Source: Spirochaetaceae bacterium
GTDB taxonomy: Bacteria; Spirochaetota; Spirochaetia; SZUA-6; Fen-1364
Reading direction: 5' to 3'
NCBI GenBank assembly: GCA_003141795.1
Contig: PLNO01000309.1
Coordinates: 9,158 to 29,903, forward strand
DNA length: 20,746 bases
Shown: positions 6,885 to 16,541 of the stretch, in pieces
Layout of the letters: every line of letters begins with the position of its first letter
Position numbering within the stretch: the first letter of the stretch is position 1
The notes under the pieces: model-generated
Database searches by the model: none
Seen by the model: only the letters and a program-made list of their open reading frames with translations
What the model was told of the DNA's origin: nothing
Made by a program: the position numbers and the translations under genes

Positions 6885-9800
6885 ATGGTCGATAGAAAAC
6901 GTTGGTTAGCTGTCGTCGTTCTGGATATTTTCATCGCAGCCCAGTTCCCGATTGTCGCAATTGGCATGCCCGCGGCAGTCGATGCGCCGCGGGCAACACC
7001 GGACGGCGGTCGAACCGCGGACGTGATCGTACGGCAGGATTTCCTTCCTGACAGGGGCGGCACGATCACCCTTGATGGAGTCGAGCTTTCGATCCCTCCG
7101 AACGCGCTTTCCCACCCGACAACCATATCGATCACACGCCTTGCCGCAACGCAGCCGCTGGCCGGTGAAATGGCGAACGTCACCGCGGGCGGCGCAGGAT
7201 ATCGGTTCGAGCCGCACGGGCTCGTGTTTCAAAGGCCCGTGCGGGTGACCATTCCCTTCGACCGCGCGCTTCTCTCCTCGGAGACCGGCCTTTCCAACCT
7301 GCGCACCTATTTCTACAACGACCTCACGGGGGCGTGGGAGCGACTATCACGGTGTTCGGTCGATCGTGACCTGGCAACGTTGACGAGCACGACCTTCCAT
7401 TTCACCGACATGGTGAACGCGACGCTGACCCTTCCCCAGGGACCGGCCATGGCCCAGTTCGATCCCACGACGATAAAGAACCTGGAAGCCGCCAATCCGG
7501 CGGCAGGTATTCCGCAGCCCGAGGGCCTGGAGCCCGGTCCTTTCGGAGCCGCGTCATTCTCCCTTGCTCTGCGCCTGCCCCCTGGTCGTGGCACCGCCAC
7601 GCCGCAGCTTGCACTGCGCTACAGCAGCGACTGTGCCAACGGGTGGATGGGCAAGGGTTTCGACATCGAGGTGCCGGCAATAACGATCGATACGCGCTTC
7701 GGCCTTCCCGACTACGACGGGCAGGATACCTACGTGCTCGCCGGAGAGGAGCTCGTGCCCTGGGGCACCGACGGCGCGGCCCGGCGCTTCCGGCCCATGG
7801 CGGACAAGGGCTTCGAGCGCATCCGCTGGTACCGGGGCGGCACGGAGGACTACTGGGAGGTGACGGAAAAGAACGGAGATGTGCGGGAGTACGGCCGGGG
7901 CGAGGCGTGGATCGGTCCCACGCGCTCGGATCATAGCCGTACCTTTGCCTGGTATTTGTCGAGCATGCGCGACACCTTCGGCAACACGGTGAGCTACACC
8001 TATGCCCATGACGCCGCGAACAGCGCGACGTACCTCTCAGAGATCAGCTACGCGGGGGTGTATCGGATCCGTTTCCTTCTACAGGATAGGGAGGACCGGC
8101 GTATCGACGCCCGGGGCAGGTTTGCCTCCACGCTCGCAAAGAGACTCTCCCGTGTGGAGATCCTCTTCGACGGCACGCTGTTTCGCGCCTATGACTTCAC
8201 CTATGCCACAAGTGAATCGGGCCAATCGCTGCTTTCAACCTACGCGGAGAAGAACGCCGCTGGGCAGGCGATGTACTCCTACGCTTTCATCTACTATGCG
8301 CTCCCCGAGCACAAAGATTCCAATGGCACGGTGATCGGCTACGACGCATTCGGCGAGGCCGAGCAGCAGTGGGCGGCCGGCTCGACACCCCAGTTCGCCG
8401 GGCTACAGAGAAGCGTCAACGGCTCCGCGGGGGGAAGCCTGTATACTGGGGTGACGTTTTCACTATGGTTTCCGTGGATCGGTGATATCAACATCGGGAG
8501 TGTCGGCATCCGCGGGGGGCTGGACTTCTCAACAGGGTTCACCTCGTCGAGCTTCATGGACCTCAACGGGGACGGGCTGCCGGACGCCGTGGGCGTGCAG
8601 GGCGGGACCCTTGTCGGATACCTGAACACCGGCGATGGCTTCTCCGCCTCAACTCCGTTCGTCGTGCCCGGCATGTCGGGCCGGATGGACGAAGAGTCGG
8701 GCAACTCGTTCAGCGTCGGGCTGAGCGCCGAGCTTGCCCCTTTCAGTGGCGGCATCACCTATCAATGGGGCGGATCATCGGGCTCGACGGGATTCACCGA
8801 CGTGAACGGCGATGGGTTTATCGACGTGGTGAACAAGGGCAGCGCGTACTACCTGGCGAACTCGGGCACGTCGCTTACCTCCACTCCGTGGCAATTCGGC
8901 ACTCCGATAGAGCGTACAGCTTCGACGGATCCACGGGAGGATGAATACCAAAGGACGTACTACCTGGAGCAGCCGCTCCGCAAATGGAAGGCGTATCGGG
9001 GGGGGACACTGAGCATCGGCCAGGAGGCCTCCCTTCTGACACCGATGGCTATCCACGACGAGGGAGTCTCCCTGTACACGTACCTCGGGGCAAGCGCGTC
9101 CCGCCTGCACCTGGACGGAACGACCACGAGCACGGAGGGAACGAGCGCATACCCGGTTGCAGCGGGCGACCAGATCTACTTCCGGGAATCCACCGGGCTC
9201 ACGGAAACAGGGAAGGACGTGGAGTGGAACGTCACCATCTCCTATACGGGAATCACTCTCTTCGAGGATATGGCGCGCTGCGGACTGTTCAAGCCTCCGG
9301 CTACCTCGGATTCCGGTTACCCCTACGCCGATTCCCGACTTTCGCCCATCTATGCGCGCTCGGGTTCCGGCTACGCTCGGGTAGCAGGCTGGGAAGCTTT
9401 GGACGCCGCGACACTTGTACCCGTCTATGACGCGCTGATCGAGCACGGCGCCTTTGTTCCCCGACAGCTCAGCCTCGCGCGTTTCGAGGCGCTCCTGACG
9501 AGCCTCGGGAGCGTCGAAACCGTCGTGACCGATCCGAGGAAATCGGATGGGAGCACGATCACGGTGCACACAACCGACGTTCTCATCTCCTCCTACCGCT
9601 ACGTACCCGAGCTCGGACTCTTCATCTGGGAGCGCGGCGACGCGGACACCTGGATTCTTCAGCACCTGACGGAGGCGTTCACGACCGTCGAAGAATTGCG
9701 CGACATCGCCTCCTACCATTTCACTGACGGCACCCTCGTTATTCCCCGCACGGAGGGAACTGGCTACTATCACGAGGCGGCAAGCACGGCCTCATCCCTT

Positions 9801-12800
9801 GCGGCGCGGATCTGGAGCTCCGTCGATGGTGCGCCCGTGGGTGCACTCGTGGCGGACAAAGGAACCCTCCTCGACGCAACCTGGCCGGCTTCGGGCACGA
9901 CACCGGTTGAGCGCTTCTGGCTCCGAGGGGATGCAAGTACCGGATGGACTCTGCACAAGGAGGACGTCTCAACGGGGAACGAGGTCAGCGTCGCCCTTGT
10001 GTCCGCAACGGTCAAGGACGGCGTTCTCAGCGCATCCTTCTCCGACCGTGGCGTCACGCGACGATCCGCCCTCTCCGTGCCGAGCGCCGAGGTGCAATCC
10101 CTGCCGGATGCCTTGTACGAGGGCGCGGTCACCGACCGGGTGCTGAAGGACGAAGCCTTCTCCGCCTACGGCGTCTCGCGCATCCCCCCGGCGTCGTGGA
10201 CGACGATCATGACGAAGCTCACGTCGGAGGAAGCCACCCTTTTCGGCTCCCGCTACACACTTAAAGACGGTGCATATACGCTTAAGGCTTCGGTCAGCGA
10301 AGCCGATCTCGTGATCATCCTGAAGGCGCTGGATGCCTGCTCAGATCGCCTGGACTCTCGCCTGGACAGGTTCCCCGACGACCCGCAGAAGGCGAACCGT
10401 ATCGTCCTTCTCACCGAGGAGGAGCATGCGGCTCTCACGACGGCCGCAGCCGGAATTGACGCCTCTTTTGCCACGTTCACCGAGGGATCCTCCGCGTATT
10501 ACTATCAGCGAACGGATCTTGACGATACCAGCATCCAGGCCCTGCACTCCGCCCTGAAAAGGTACCGCGCCGACGTCGAGCTTTTCCCTTATTACGAGCA
10601 CGACGCTGCAAACGAGCTGCACATCCTGAAGGCGGGCCTCGGTGCTGACGACCTCCAGAAAGTGCGCGCGATCATGACCGATTGCGGCCTGAGCCTCTGG
10701 ACATCGAGCCAACGATTTCTCCGCTATAGCTCGACGGCAGCTCTGCCCGTTTCACCCGGGACTCTGCCCTCCGATGCGGTGGAAGAGAGCTTCTTCCCCG
10801 GGTCGGCATCGGCTGCCACGGAGGGTCAGGCGACGGGAGTCGTGACGCTTCCGCTCTTCGACGCCGAGGGGCGCACGATTTTTGCGGAACGCTACGTCCA
10901 CGTCTTCAATTCCGCGCACGATTACTCTGCCATGAATCTCGTGGAGAATCCGGATACGAAATCGAAGTACATGGCCAGCGAGCAGTTGAGCGGAGGGTTC
11001 CACGGCTGGTTCTACGGAGCGTGGGTGGCATACTACCCCTGGGACGAGGCTCTTTTCACGGCCAAGCCGCAGGTCCCCGTAAGCGGCCAGGTTGCACCGC
11101 CGCCGTATTTCATCAGCATGGCGCCCAACAGGGACAGCAAAGGAACTCTTCAGATCGCGGCAGACGGTCGGAACCCCGCGACCCCGGTGGCCGTCGATGC
11201 ATGGGTGGGCCCCGTCAGCTCCTACAGCATGCCAACTTTGGACGACACGGGCGCCACCAGGAATACGACCTATTCGTTTGCCGCCACCATCCACAGCGAT
11301 ACCCTGCATCCCCGCCGCAACGGCGGAGATGCATACTACCGGATCCCTCGGGACGGCGGCAGCGCATCCAGCGGCTCACTTGCGGAGTTCCGCGCTAGCA
11401 GCCACGGATCGACCGACGTCAGCGGCGGCGTTGGCATCGCCGGCCTCGGTGTGAACGTCGGCACCAACTTCGGGGAATCCTGGCAATACGTCGGGCTCAT
11501 GGACCTCAACGGTGACAGATATCCCGATCTCATCACCTACAAGCCGGACCAGGGGGGCAGCGGCTCGTTCTGGGTCATGCCCGGCACGGGCGGCGGATTC
11601 GGCAATGAGATCTCTTTCTCGTCGCCGATTTCCCATCTGGCCGTGTACGAAAACTCGACCCTCTCCTTCGGCGCCTCTGCGTCATCGACGAACGGCGGCG
11701 TGTCAACCGTCTACGACGCCGACGGAGGACCGGTCTTTACCTTTGTGGAGACACCCGACGAGAGCTTCGGCGGCGGGGTCAACGCCACCATCAGTTCCTC
11801 CTACCAGAAGGAGGGCTTTTTCGACGTCAACGGCGACGGTCTTCCCGATCATCTCCAACGTTCTGGGTCAGGCGGCTACCAGGTCGCCTTGAACACCGGC
11901 ACGAGCGCCTTCGCCCCTGCCGTGGGATGGGGCTCAGGGATCGCGGTTCCCATGTTTTCAACGATCTCCCTTCTTGCTACCACGTCAAGCGGGCTCGATC
12001 ACACGAGCAACGGAAGCTTCGGAGGATCGGTCAACCTGGGCGTGAGTTTCGGTGTCATCGGTGGGGGGATAACCGCCGGGTTCACGGGAACGGTGAATCA
12101 AACGTGGAGCAGCCTCGAGGACATGAATGGCGACGGCCTGCTCGACGCGGTGGTGAAGCTGCCCACGAAGCCTTATTTCCGTGTGCGGTTCAACCTCGGC
12201 GATCGTTTCTCCGACGAGGAGGTTCATCTGTATCGTCCGGACTGGGGCTTCTCCAGCTCGGGCGCGTTGTTGTCGGCGATCAATGCGGACCTTGCAACCA
12301 TCGCCAGCCAACTTACCGGCGTTTCCCTGCCGGACGGCCTCTCCACGCCCGCATCCACGGGAATCCCGACTCTCCCAAATCCCTTTGGCGCCGGGTGCGA
12401 CCCCTTGAGCATTTCTGATACGATGAGCTTCTCAAGCGGCGTGAGCTTCAGCCTCGGCGCTACGCTCACCGTCTCCCTGAGAATTCCCCTCGTCTCCTTT
12501 ACCATCACCGCGGGGGCGAACGGCAGCATCGCGACCACGGGGGTCACGCTACGAATGATGGACATCGACGGCGACGGATTGCCTGACCATGTCGCCAAGC
12601 TCCCGGGAGAGCAGTTCCTCAGGGTCAAGCTGAACGCCGGCGGCAGGTCGGGTCTCCTGAAATCGATCGCCCTGCCGCAGGGCGGCACCTGCACCCTGGA
12701 GTACGGACGCGCGGGCAACACCGTTGCCATGCCGCAAAACCGCTGGGTCCTCTCCCGTGTGACGCGGGATGACGGCTTGGCCTACCGAGCTCCGGATCGT

Positions 12801-15800
12801 GGCGAGCACAGTTACTCCGAGAGCTTCTCCTACAGCGGAGGCTACTATAGCCGGGATCGGCGTGAGTTCTGGGGCTTCTCCGACGTGGTGCGCCTGAAGG
12901 CGGACGGCTCGGAGATCAAAGTGAGCTACCTCACCAACGACCACTACACCCGGGGCATGGAGTGGAAGCGACAGACGATCGGATCGCCTCCGGGCGGTGG
13001 TGCAAGCGTGGCGTGGGCAGAGACGACGCTGCGCGTGCAGGAGCGGGCGTACGAGGGAACCGCCGTGGTCTTCCCGTGCGTCACTGCGCAGACCGATCGG
13101 CTTTACCAGCCCGAGACGGGTCAGTACACCGAGACGAAGAAGACTTTTGCCTACGACGACTACGGAAACCTCGACACCTTGGTCGACGAAGGGGATACTG
13201 CAACGAGCGGAGACGAGCTGTACGCCCACGTCACGTATGCCGACCTTTCGGGTTATCTCAAACAGCACCCTGAAAGCATTCAGGTCACCGACAATGGAGG
13301 CTCCCTCCTGCGATCCCGACGCGGGAGCTATGGCAGCCGCGGAGAGCTACGCACCCTCACCCAGTACCCGAGCACTTCGAGCTCCAGCACGTGGGAGCTC
13401 ACCTGGGATGACTATGGGAACCTGACAAGCATCACCGATCCCCGGGGAAGCAGCATGAGCTGGGAGTACGACACCGTTGTTCGTCGCTATGCGGTGGCAA
13501 CGCGGTCGGGCAATACGTGGACGGGGACGGCCGGCTACGAGTCGCTTGCCGAATGGGACTACCGCTGGGGCAGGGAGACGATGCGGCAGGACATCACGGG
13601 TCAGCGTATGCACTACAGCTACGACGGCTTCGGGCGGATACTTTCCGTATGGAGCCCCTATGATACGGGAGACCTGCCCGCGGTGGCATACTCGTACAAC
13701 ACCACCTCCTTCCCGTGGACGGCGCTGACGTGGAACAAGGTGAGCTTCGATCCTTCCGATGGGCAGACCCTGGAGACGGCAATCACGGTGGACGGCCTGG
13801 GACGGGCGGCGCAGACGGCGAAGCAGGGCGAGGTATGGGAGTCCGGGGCTCGGCGGACGGGATGGAACTTGAGCGGGGCCGTAGTCTACGACTCTCGCGG
13901 CCGCACAGTGGCCGAAGGCCAGCCGCAGTTCAGCGAAGGGGAGGCGTTGCCAGCACTTGCATCACTCCTGCGGCCTACGCGCAGCTCATATGACATTCTT
14001 GACCGCGTGATTCGCATGGAGCTGCCTGACGGGGCGGCAAGCGTTAATACGTTCATGGTCCGTGGCGGGAAGCAGGTGGAGAGAAGCACCGACCCGAAGG
14101 GCAACATAGCGGAGAAGACGCTGGATGCGCGGTCCAACATCGTGGCGGTGCAGAGGTTGAACGGCGGGGAGCAGGTACTCTCCAGCGCGACCTATCTTTA
14201 CGACATCATGGGCCAGATCCTGCGGGTGACTGACTCTGCCGGCAACGCGGTGAAGTCCACTTACGACCTGATGGGTCGTCGGGTACGGTTGGAGAGCCCG
14301 GACATGGGGCTTGTGGAGTACACCTACGACGAATCGGGCAACATGACACGCAAAGTGGATGCTGTACGCCGAGGTCGCGGGGAAGCGGTGCAGTACAGCT
14401 ACGACGGGCTGAACCGTCTGGTGAAGGTCGATCACCCCCGGAGCGCTGACATCACCTATGCCTACGGAGCAGCGGGTGCAGCTAATCACGGTGCAGGAAA
14501 GATCGTCGGGCGTGATGATGAGTCCGGCACCATGGTGTGGCGTTATGGGAAGCTGGGAGAGGCGGTGGGCATCGATCGGACAATCACGCGTGTGACGCCC
14601 ATGGCGAATGCGGAAAGCGCCAGTTTCTCCTACGTCTACGATTACCTGGGACGGATGCAGAGCATCACCTATCCTGACGGAGAGGTGCTGAGTTACGGCT
14701 ACGACGCTGGTGGTCAGGTGAAGAGCGCCCAAGGCGTTCACTACGGCAGGACCACGACCTACGTGGCCGATATCGGCTACGACCAGTTCGGGCAGCGCGT
14801 ATACATGAAGTACGGCAACGGGGTGGAAACAAAGTACGCCTACGACGAGAACCGCCGATGGCTGGACTCCATCCACACCAGTGATGGCACATCGCGTACG
14901 ATTCAGGAGATGAGCTACAGCTTCGACGCGGTGGGGAACATCATGGGAGTGAGCAACCACGCGCTGAGCTACCAATTGGATGCCGGCTACACCTACGATT
15001 CTCTGTACCAGCTCACGCGGTTTGACGGGACGATCGGCGCGCAGTCCTCGGGCATGAGCAGCTACACGAGCACCTGCACGCAGCAGTTCAGCTTTGACGC
15101 CATCGGCAATATGACGGGGAAGCAGAGTACGCTGCAGACGGTTCCGCAGAAATCGGTTGGCGCCGCACTCGACTACGCTCTGGACTACGCCTACTATAGT
15201 GGCAAGCCACATCAGGCGGAGAGGATCGGGTCGCTGTGGTACCGCTACGACGCGAACGGGAACGAGATCGAGGAGCGCCAGGGCGGGCATTCGTCGGCTA
15301 GCAGCACGGACGCGGAGCTGACGAGTGAAGGTGACCTGCGCGTGGTGAACCGGGGATTTGGACTGACACGGCGCGACGACACGACCAACGACGTCTACAT
15401 GCGCTCACTGATATGGGACGAGGAGAATCGACTGAAGAGGAGCGTGGAGAGCAAGGAAAGCGTGGACTATCGTTATGGAGCCGACGGAAACAGAGCGGTG
15501 AAGTACTCAGGTAGCGGTGAGACACTCTACTTCGATGCGATGTGGCAGGCAACGACGGACTATCCATCGCTGCGGCAGAGCAAGCACATCTACGTGGGGG
15601 AGACACGGATCGCGACGCGGTGCAACATCGAAGGGGAGATGGACGTCGGCTACGAGGAGCTGAACACCTATTATTACCACGGGGATCACCTGGGAAGCGC
15701 GCAGATGGTGACGGATGCTGCGGGTGAGGTGTACGAGCACATGGAGTACACGCCCTACGGTGAGCTGTGGGTGGAGGCGAAGAGCGACACGACGGGAAAG

Positions 15801-16541
15801 ATTCCGTTTAGGTTCACCGGGAAGGAGTTGGATGAGGAAACGGGTCTGTACTACTACGGAGCACGGTACATGGACCCGAAGACGTGCAGGTGGATCAGCG
15901 GGGATCCGGCGCTGGGGGAGTACCTGCCGGAGGCGCCGACATCGGATGAGGCGCGGAAGAAAAACGGGAACCTGCCGGGGATGGGGGGAGTGTTCAATAC
16001 GGTGAACCTGACCTCATACCAATATGCAGGGAACAATCCGATGAAGTACATGGACCCGACAGGCAAATTGTTAATATTCACAGTTGACAGACAAAACCAA
16101 ACCATGACGGTGACATTTAAGGAGGGGGCCGCAAGTACAACCTATAGTGTCGACATCACTACTGCAGTTGTTTCTGGCGACAGACAGGCAAAACAGAAAA
16201 TGGACACCTCTCGGCTACAAAAAACCGGCGATACTCAGACGCATCCTACCCAGATGCCAACCGGTACTCACAGCATCACCGGACTCAGCAAGACAAGCGA
16301 CAAAACGTTTGGCGAAAACTGGCTAACCACTGACGCATCGCAATTGTTGATGGGGGAAAATGGAGAGCTCGTGAGTGACTCAGGGTACTTCATCCACTTT
16401 ACGCCATATACAAACACTAGCGGATGCGTTGGTGTCAAGACCAAGGAGGAAATGGCCAGATTGGAACAAGCGTTCCGCGACAACGCTTTGTCTTCAGACA
16501 ACAGAGCGTTGTTGGTGGTTAAAGGAGAGCAGAAGAAATGA
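6885..16541 (+). CDS. Giant Sec-exported SpvB-TcdB-Rhs (fused TcB/TcC-like) polymorphic toxin with L,D-transpeptidase-like tip
   Basis: 3218 residues. A signal peptide (about 1-30) is followed by a ZU5-like module (about 50-185; LSIPPNAL, GYRFEPHGLVF). A SpvB domain begins near 215 (PQLALRYSSDCANGWMGKGF). Six FG-GAP/VCBS calcium-loop repeats of the form DxNGDGxxD lie near 557, 637, 1538, 1645, 1744 and 1891. A TcdB middle-domain region (YYSRDRREFWGFSDV) sits near 1985, YD repeats run from about 2080 to 2920, and the Rhs core follows (YYYHGDHLGSAQMVTD, then GLYYYGARYMDP). A junction with NLPGMGGVFN and DPTGK (3057-3061) leads to the variable tip. The layout is that of a TcB-TcC cocoon in one chain, in which the Rhs shell encloses a tip released by aspartyl self-cleavage. 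Residues about 680-1500 separate two VCBS groups and contain little I recognise. There is no PAAR domain and no type VI gene nearby; export appears to start through Sec. Confidence 0.95.
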   Translation: MVDRKRWLAVVVLDIFIAAQFPIVAIGMPAAVDAPRATPDGGRTADVIVRQDFLPDRGGTITLDGVELSIPPNALSHPTTISITRLAATQPLAGEMANVTAGGAGYRFEPHGLVFQRPVRVTIPFDRALLSSETGLSNLRTYFYNDLTGAWERLSRCSVDRDLATLTSTTFHFTDMVNATLTLPQGPAMAQFDPTTIKNLEAANPAAGIPQPEGLEPGPFGAASFSLALRLPPGRGTATPQLALRYSSDCANGWMGKGFDIEVPAITIDTRFGLPDYDGQDTYVLAGEELVPWGTDGAARRFRPMADKGFERIRWYRGGTEDYWEVTEKNGDVREYGRGEAWIGPTRSDHSRTFAWYLSSMRDTFGNTVSYTYAHDAANSATYLSEISYAGVYRIRFLLQDREDRRIDARGRFASTLAKRLSRVEILFDGTLFRAYDFTYATSESGQSLLSTYAEKNAAGQAMYSYAFIYYALPEHKDSNGTVIGYDAFGEAEQQWAAGSTPQFAGLQRSVNGSAGGSLYTGVTFSLWFPWIGDINIGSVGIRGGLDFSTGFTSSSFMDLNGDGLPDAVGVQGGTLVGYLNTGDGFSASTPFVVPGMSGRMDEESGNSFSVGLSAELAPFSGGITYQWGGSSGSTGFTDVNGDGFIDVVNKGSAYYLANSGTSLTSTPWQFGTPIERTASTDPREDEYQRTYYLEQPLRKWKAYRGGTLSIGQEASLLTPMAIHDEGVSLYTYLGASASRLHLDGTTTSTEGTSAYPVAAGDQIYFRESTGLTETGKDVEWNVTISYTGITLFEDMARCGLFKPPATSDSGYPYADSRLSPIYARSGSGYARVAGWEALDAATLVPVYDALIEHGAFVPRQLSLARFEALLTSLGSVETVVTDPRKSDGSTITVHTTDVLISSYRYVPELGLFIWERGDADTWILQHLTEAFTTVEELRDIASYHFTDGTLVIPRTEGTGYYHEAASTASSLAARIWSSVDGAPVGALVADKGTLLDATWPASGTTPVERFWLRGDASTGWTLHKEDVSTGNEVSVALVSATVKDGVLSASFSDRGVTRRSALSVPSAEVQSLPDALYEGAVTDRVLKDEAFSAYGVSRIPPASWTTIMTKLTSEEATLFGSRYTLKDGAYTLKASVSEADLVIILKALDACSDRLDSRLDRFPDDPQKANRIVLLTEEEHAALTTAAAGIDASFATFTEGSSAYYYQRTDLDDTSIQALHSALKRYRADVELFPYYEHDAANELHILKAGLGADDLQKVRAIMTDCGLSLWTSSQRFLRYSSTAALPVSPGTLPSDAVEESFFPGSASAATEGQATGVVTLPLFDAEGRTIFAERYVHVFNSAHDYSAMNLVENPDTKSKYMASEQLSGGFHGWFYGAWVAYYPWDEALFTAKPQVPVSGQVAPPPYFISMAPNRDSKGTLQIAADGRNPATPVAVDAWVGPVSSYSMPTLDDTGATRNTTYSFAATIHSDTLHPRRNGGDAYYRIPRDGGSASSGSLAEFRASSHGSTDVSGGVGIAGLGVNVGTNFGESWQYVGLMDLNGDRYPDLITYKPDQGGSGSFWVMPGTGGGFGNEISFSSPISHLAVYENSTLSFGASASSTNGGVSTVYDADGGPVFTFVETPDESFGGGVNATISSSYQKEGFFDVNGDGLPDHLQRSGSGGYQVALNTGTSAFAPAVGWGSGIAVPMFSTISLLATTSSGLDHTSNGSFGGSVNLGVSFGVIGGGITAGFTGTVNQTWSSLEDMNGDGLLDAVVKLPTKPYFRVRFNLGDRFSDEEVHLYRPDWGFSSSGALLSAINADLATIASQLTGVSLPDGLSTPASTGIPTLPNPFGAGCDPLSISDTMSFSSGVSFSLGATLTVSLRIPLVSFTITAGANGSIATTGVTLRMMDIDGDGLPDHVAKLPGEQFLRVKLNAGGRSGLLKSIALPQGGTCTLEYGRAGNTVAMPQNRWVLSRVTRDDGLAYRAPDRGEHSYSESFSYSGGYYSRDRREFWGFSDVVRLKADGSEIKVSYLTNDHYTRGMEWKRQTIGSPPGGGASVAWAETTLRVQERAYEGTAVVFPCVTAQTDRLYQPETGQYTETKKTFAYDDYGNLDTLVDEGDTATSGDELYAHVTYADLSGYLKQHPESIQVTDNGGSLLRSRRGSYGSRGELRTLTQYPSTSSSSTWELTWDDYGNLTSITDPRGSSMSWEYDTVVRRYAVATRSGNTWTGTAGYESLAEWDYRWGRETMRQDITGQRMHYSYDGFGRILSVWSPYDTGDLPAVAYSYNTTSFPWTALTWNKVSFDPSDGQTLETAITVDGLGRAAQTAKQGEVWESGARRTGWNLSGAVVYDSRGRTVAEGQPQFSEGEALPALASLLRPTRSSYDILDRVIRMELPDGAASVNTFMVRGGKQVERSTDPKGNIAEKTLDARSNIVAVQRLNGGEQVLSSATYLYDIMGQILRVTDSAGNAVKSTYDLMGRRVRLESPDMGLVEYTYDESGNMTRKVDAVRRGRGEAVQYSYDGLNRLVKVDHPRSADITYAYGAAGAANHGAGKIVGRDDESGTMVWRYGKLGEAVGIDRTITRVTPMANAESASFSYVYDYLGRMQSITYPDGEVLSYGYDAGGQVKSAQGVHYGRTTTYVADIGYDQFGQRVYMKYGNGVETKYAYDENRRWLDSIHTSDGTSRTIQEMSYSFDAVGNIMGVSNHALSYQLDAGYTYDSLYQLTRFDGTIGAQSSGMSSYTSTCTQQFSFDAIGNMTGKQSTLQTVPQKSVGAALDYALDYAYYSGKPHQAERIGSLWYRYDANGNEIEERQGGHSSASSTDAELTSEGDLRVVNRGFGLTRRDDTTNDVYMRSLIWDEENRLKRSVESKESVDYRYGADGNRAVKYSGSGETLYFDAMWQATTDYPSLRQSKHIYVGETRIATRCNIEGEMDVGYEELNTYYYHGDHLGSAQMVTDAAGEVYEHMEYTPYGELWVEAKSDTTGKIPFRFTGKELDEETGLYYYGARYMDPKTCRWISGDPALGEYLPEAPTSDEARKKNGNLPGMGGVFNTVNLTSYQYAGNNPMKYMDPTGKLLIFTVDRQNQTMTVTFKEGAASTTYSVDITTAVVSGDRQAKQKMDTSRLQKTGDTQTHPTQMPTGTHSITGLSKTSDKTFGENWLTTDASQLLMGENGELVSDSGYFIHFTPYTNTSGCVGVKTKEEMARLEQAFRDNALSSDNRALLVVKGEQKK
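14571..15998 (+). repeat. Duplicated Rhs core, copy 1 (inside the giant gene)
   Basis: Colinear with 17703-19130 at a constant offset of 3132 bases, with no net insertion or deletion over 476 codons. By eye about 26 residues differ, and most base changes fall at third positions. 14977-15035 and 15037-15100 are identical to the other copy, separated by one mismatch. Similarity begins sharply at the ATCGAY codons for Ile-Asp and fades after GTGTTCAAT. Confidence 0.95.
16068..16541 (+). other. Variable C-terminal toxin tip 1: L,D-transpeptidase (YkuD/Tlde1-like) domain
   Basis: Residues 3062-3218 of the giant protein, directly after DPTGK. It opens with LLIFTVDRQNQTMTVTF, the usual first hairpin of L,D-transpeptidases. 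Then comes MPTGTHSITG, matching the TPxGxYxI strand, and FIHFTPYTNTSGCVGVK with His3171 and Cys3181 as the presumed dyad. The H-x9-C spacing resembles the type VI effector Tlde1 (DUF2778), which cuts or exchanges peptidoglycan tetrapeptides. The DNA is visibly richer in A+T than the Rhs region before it. Cell-wall toxicity is inference. Confidence 0.65.

Noticed and set aside
5882..7183. 433-codon minus-strand frame
   Set aside because: Runs across three well-supported plus-strand genes and their ribosome-binding sites; no motif.
13986..15290. 434-codon minus-strand frame, with a similar one at 17484-18422
   Set aside because: Both are antisense to the duplicated Rhs core, so their mutual similarity only reflects the duplication.
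6885..16541. Type VI-delivered Rhs effector
   Set aside because: The protein has a Sec-type signal peptide, SpvB/TcdB domains and no PAAR domain; no VgrG, Hcp or chaperone gene is present.
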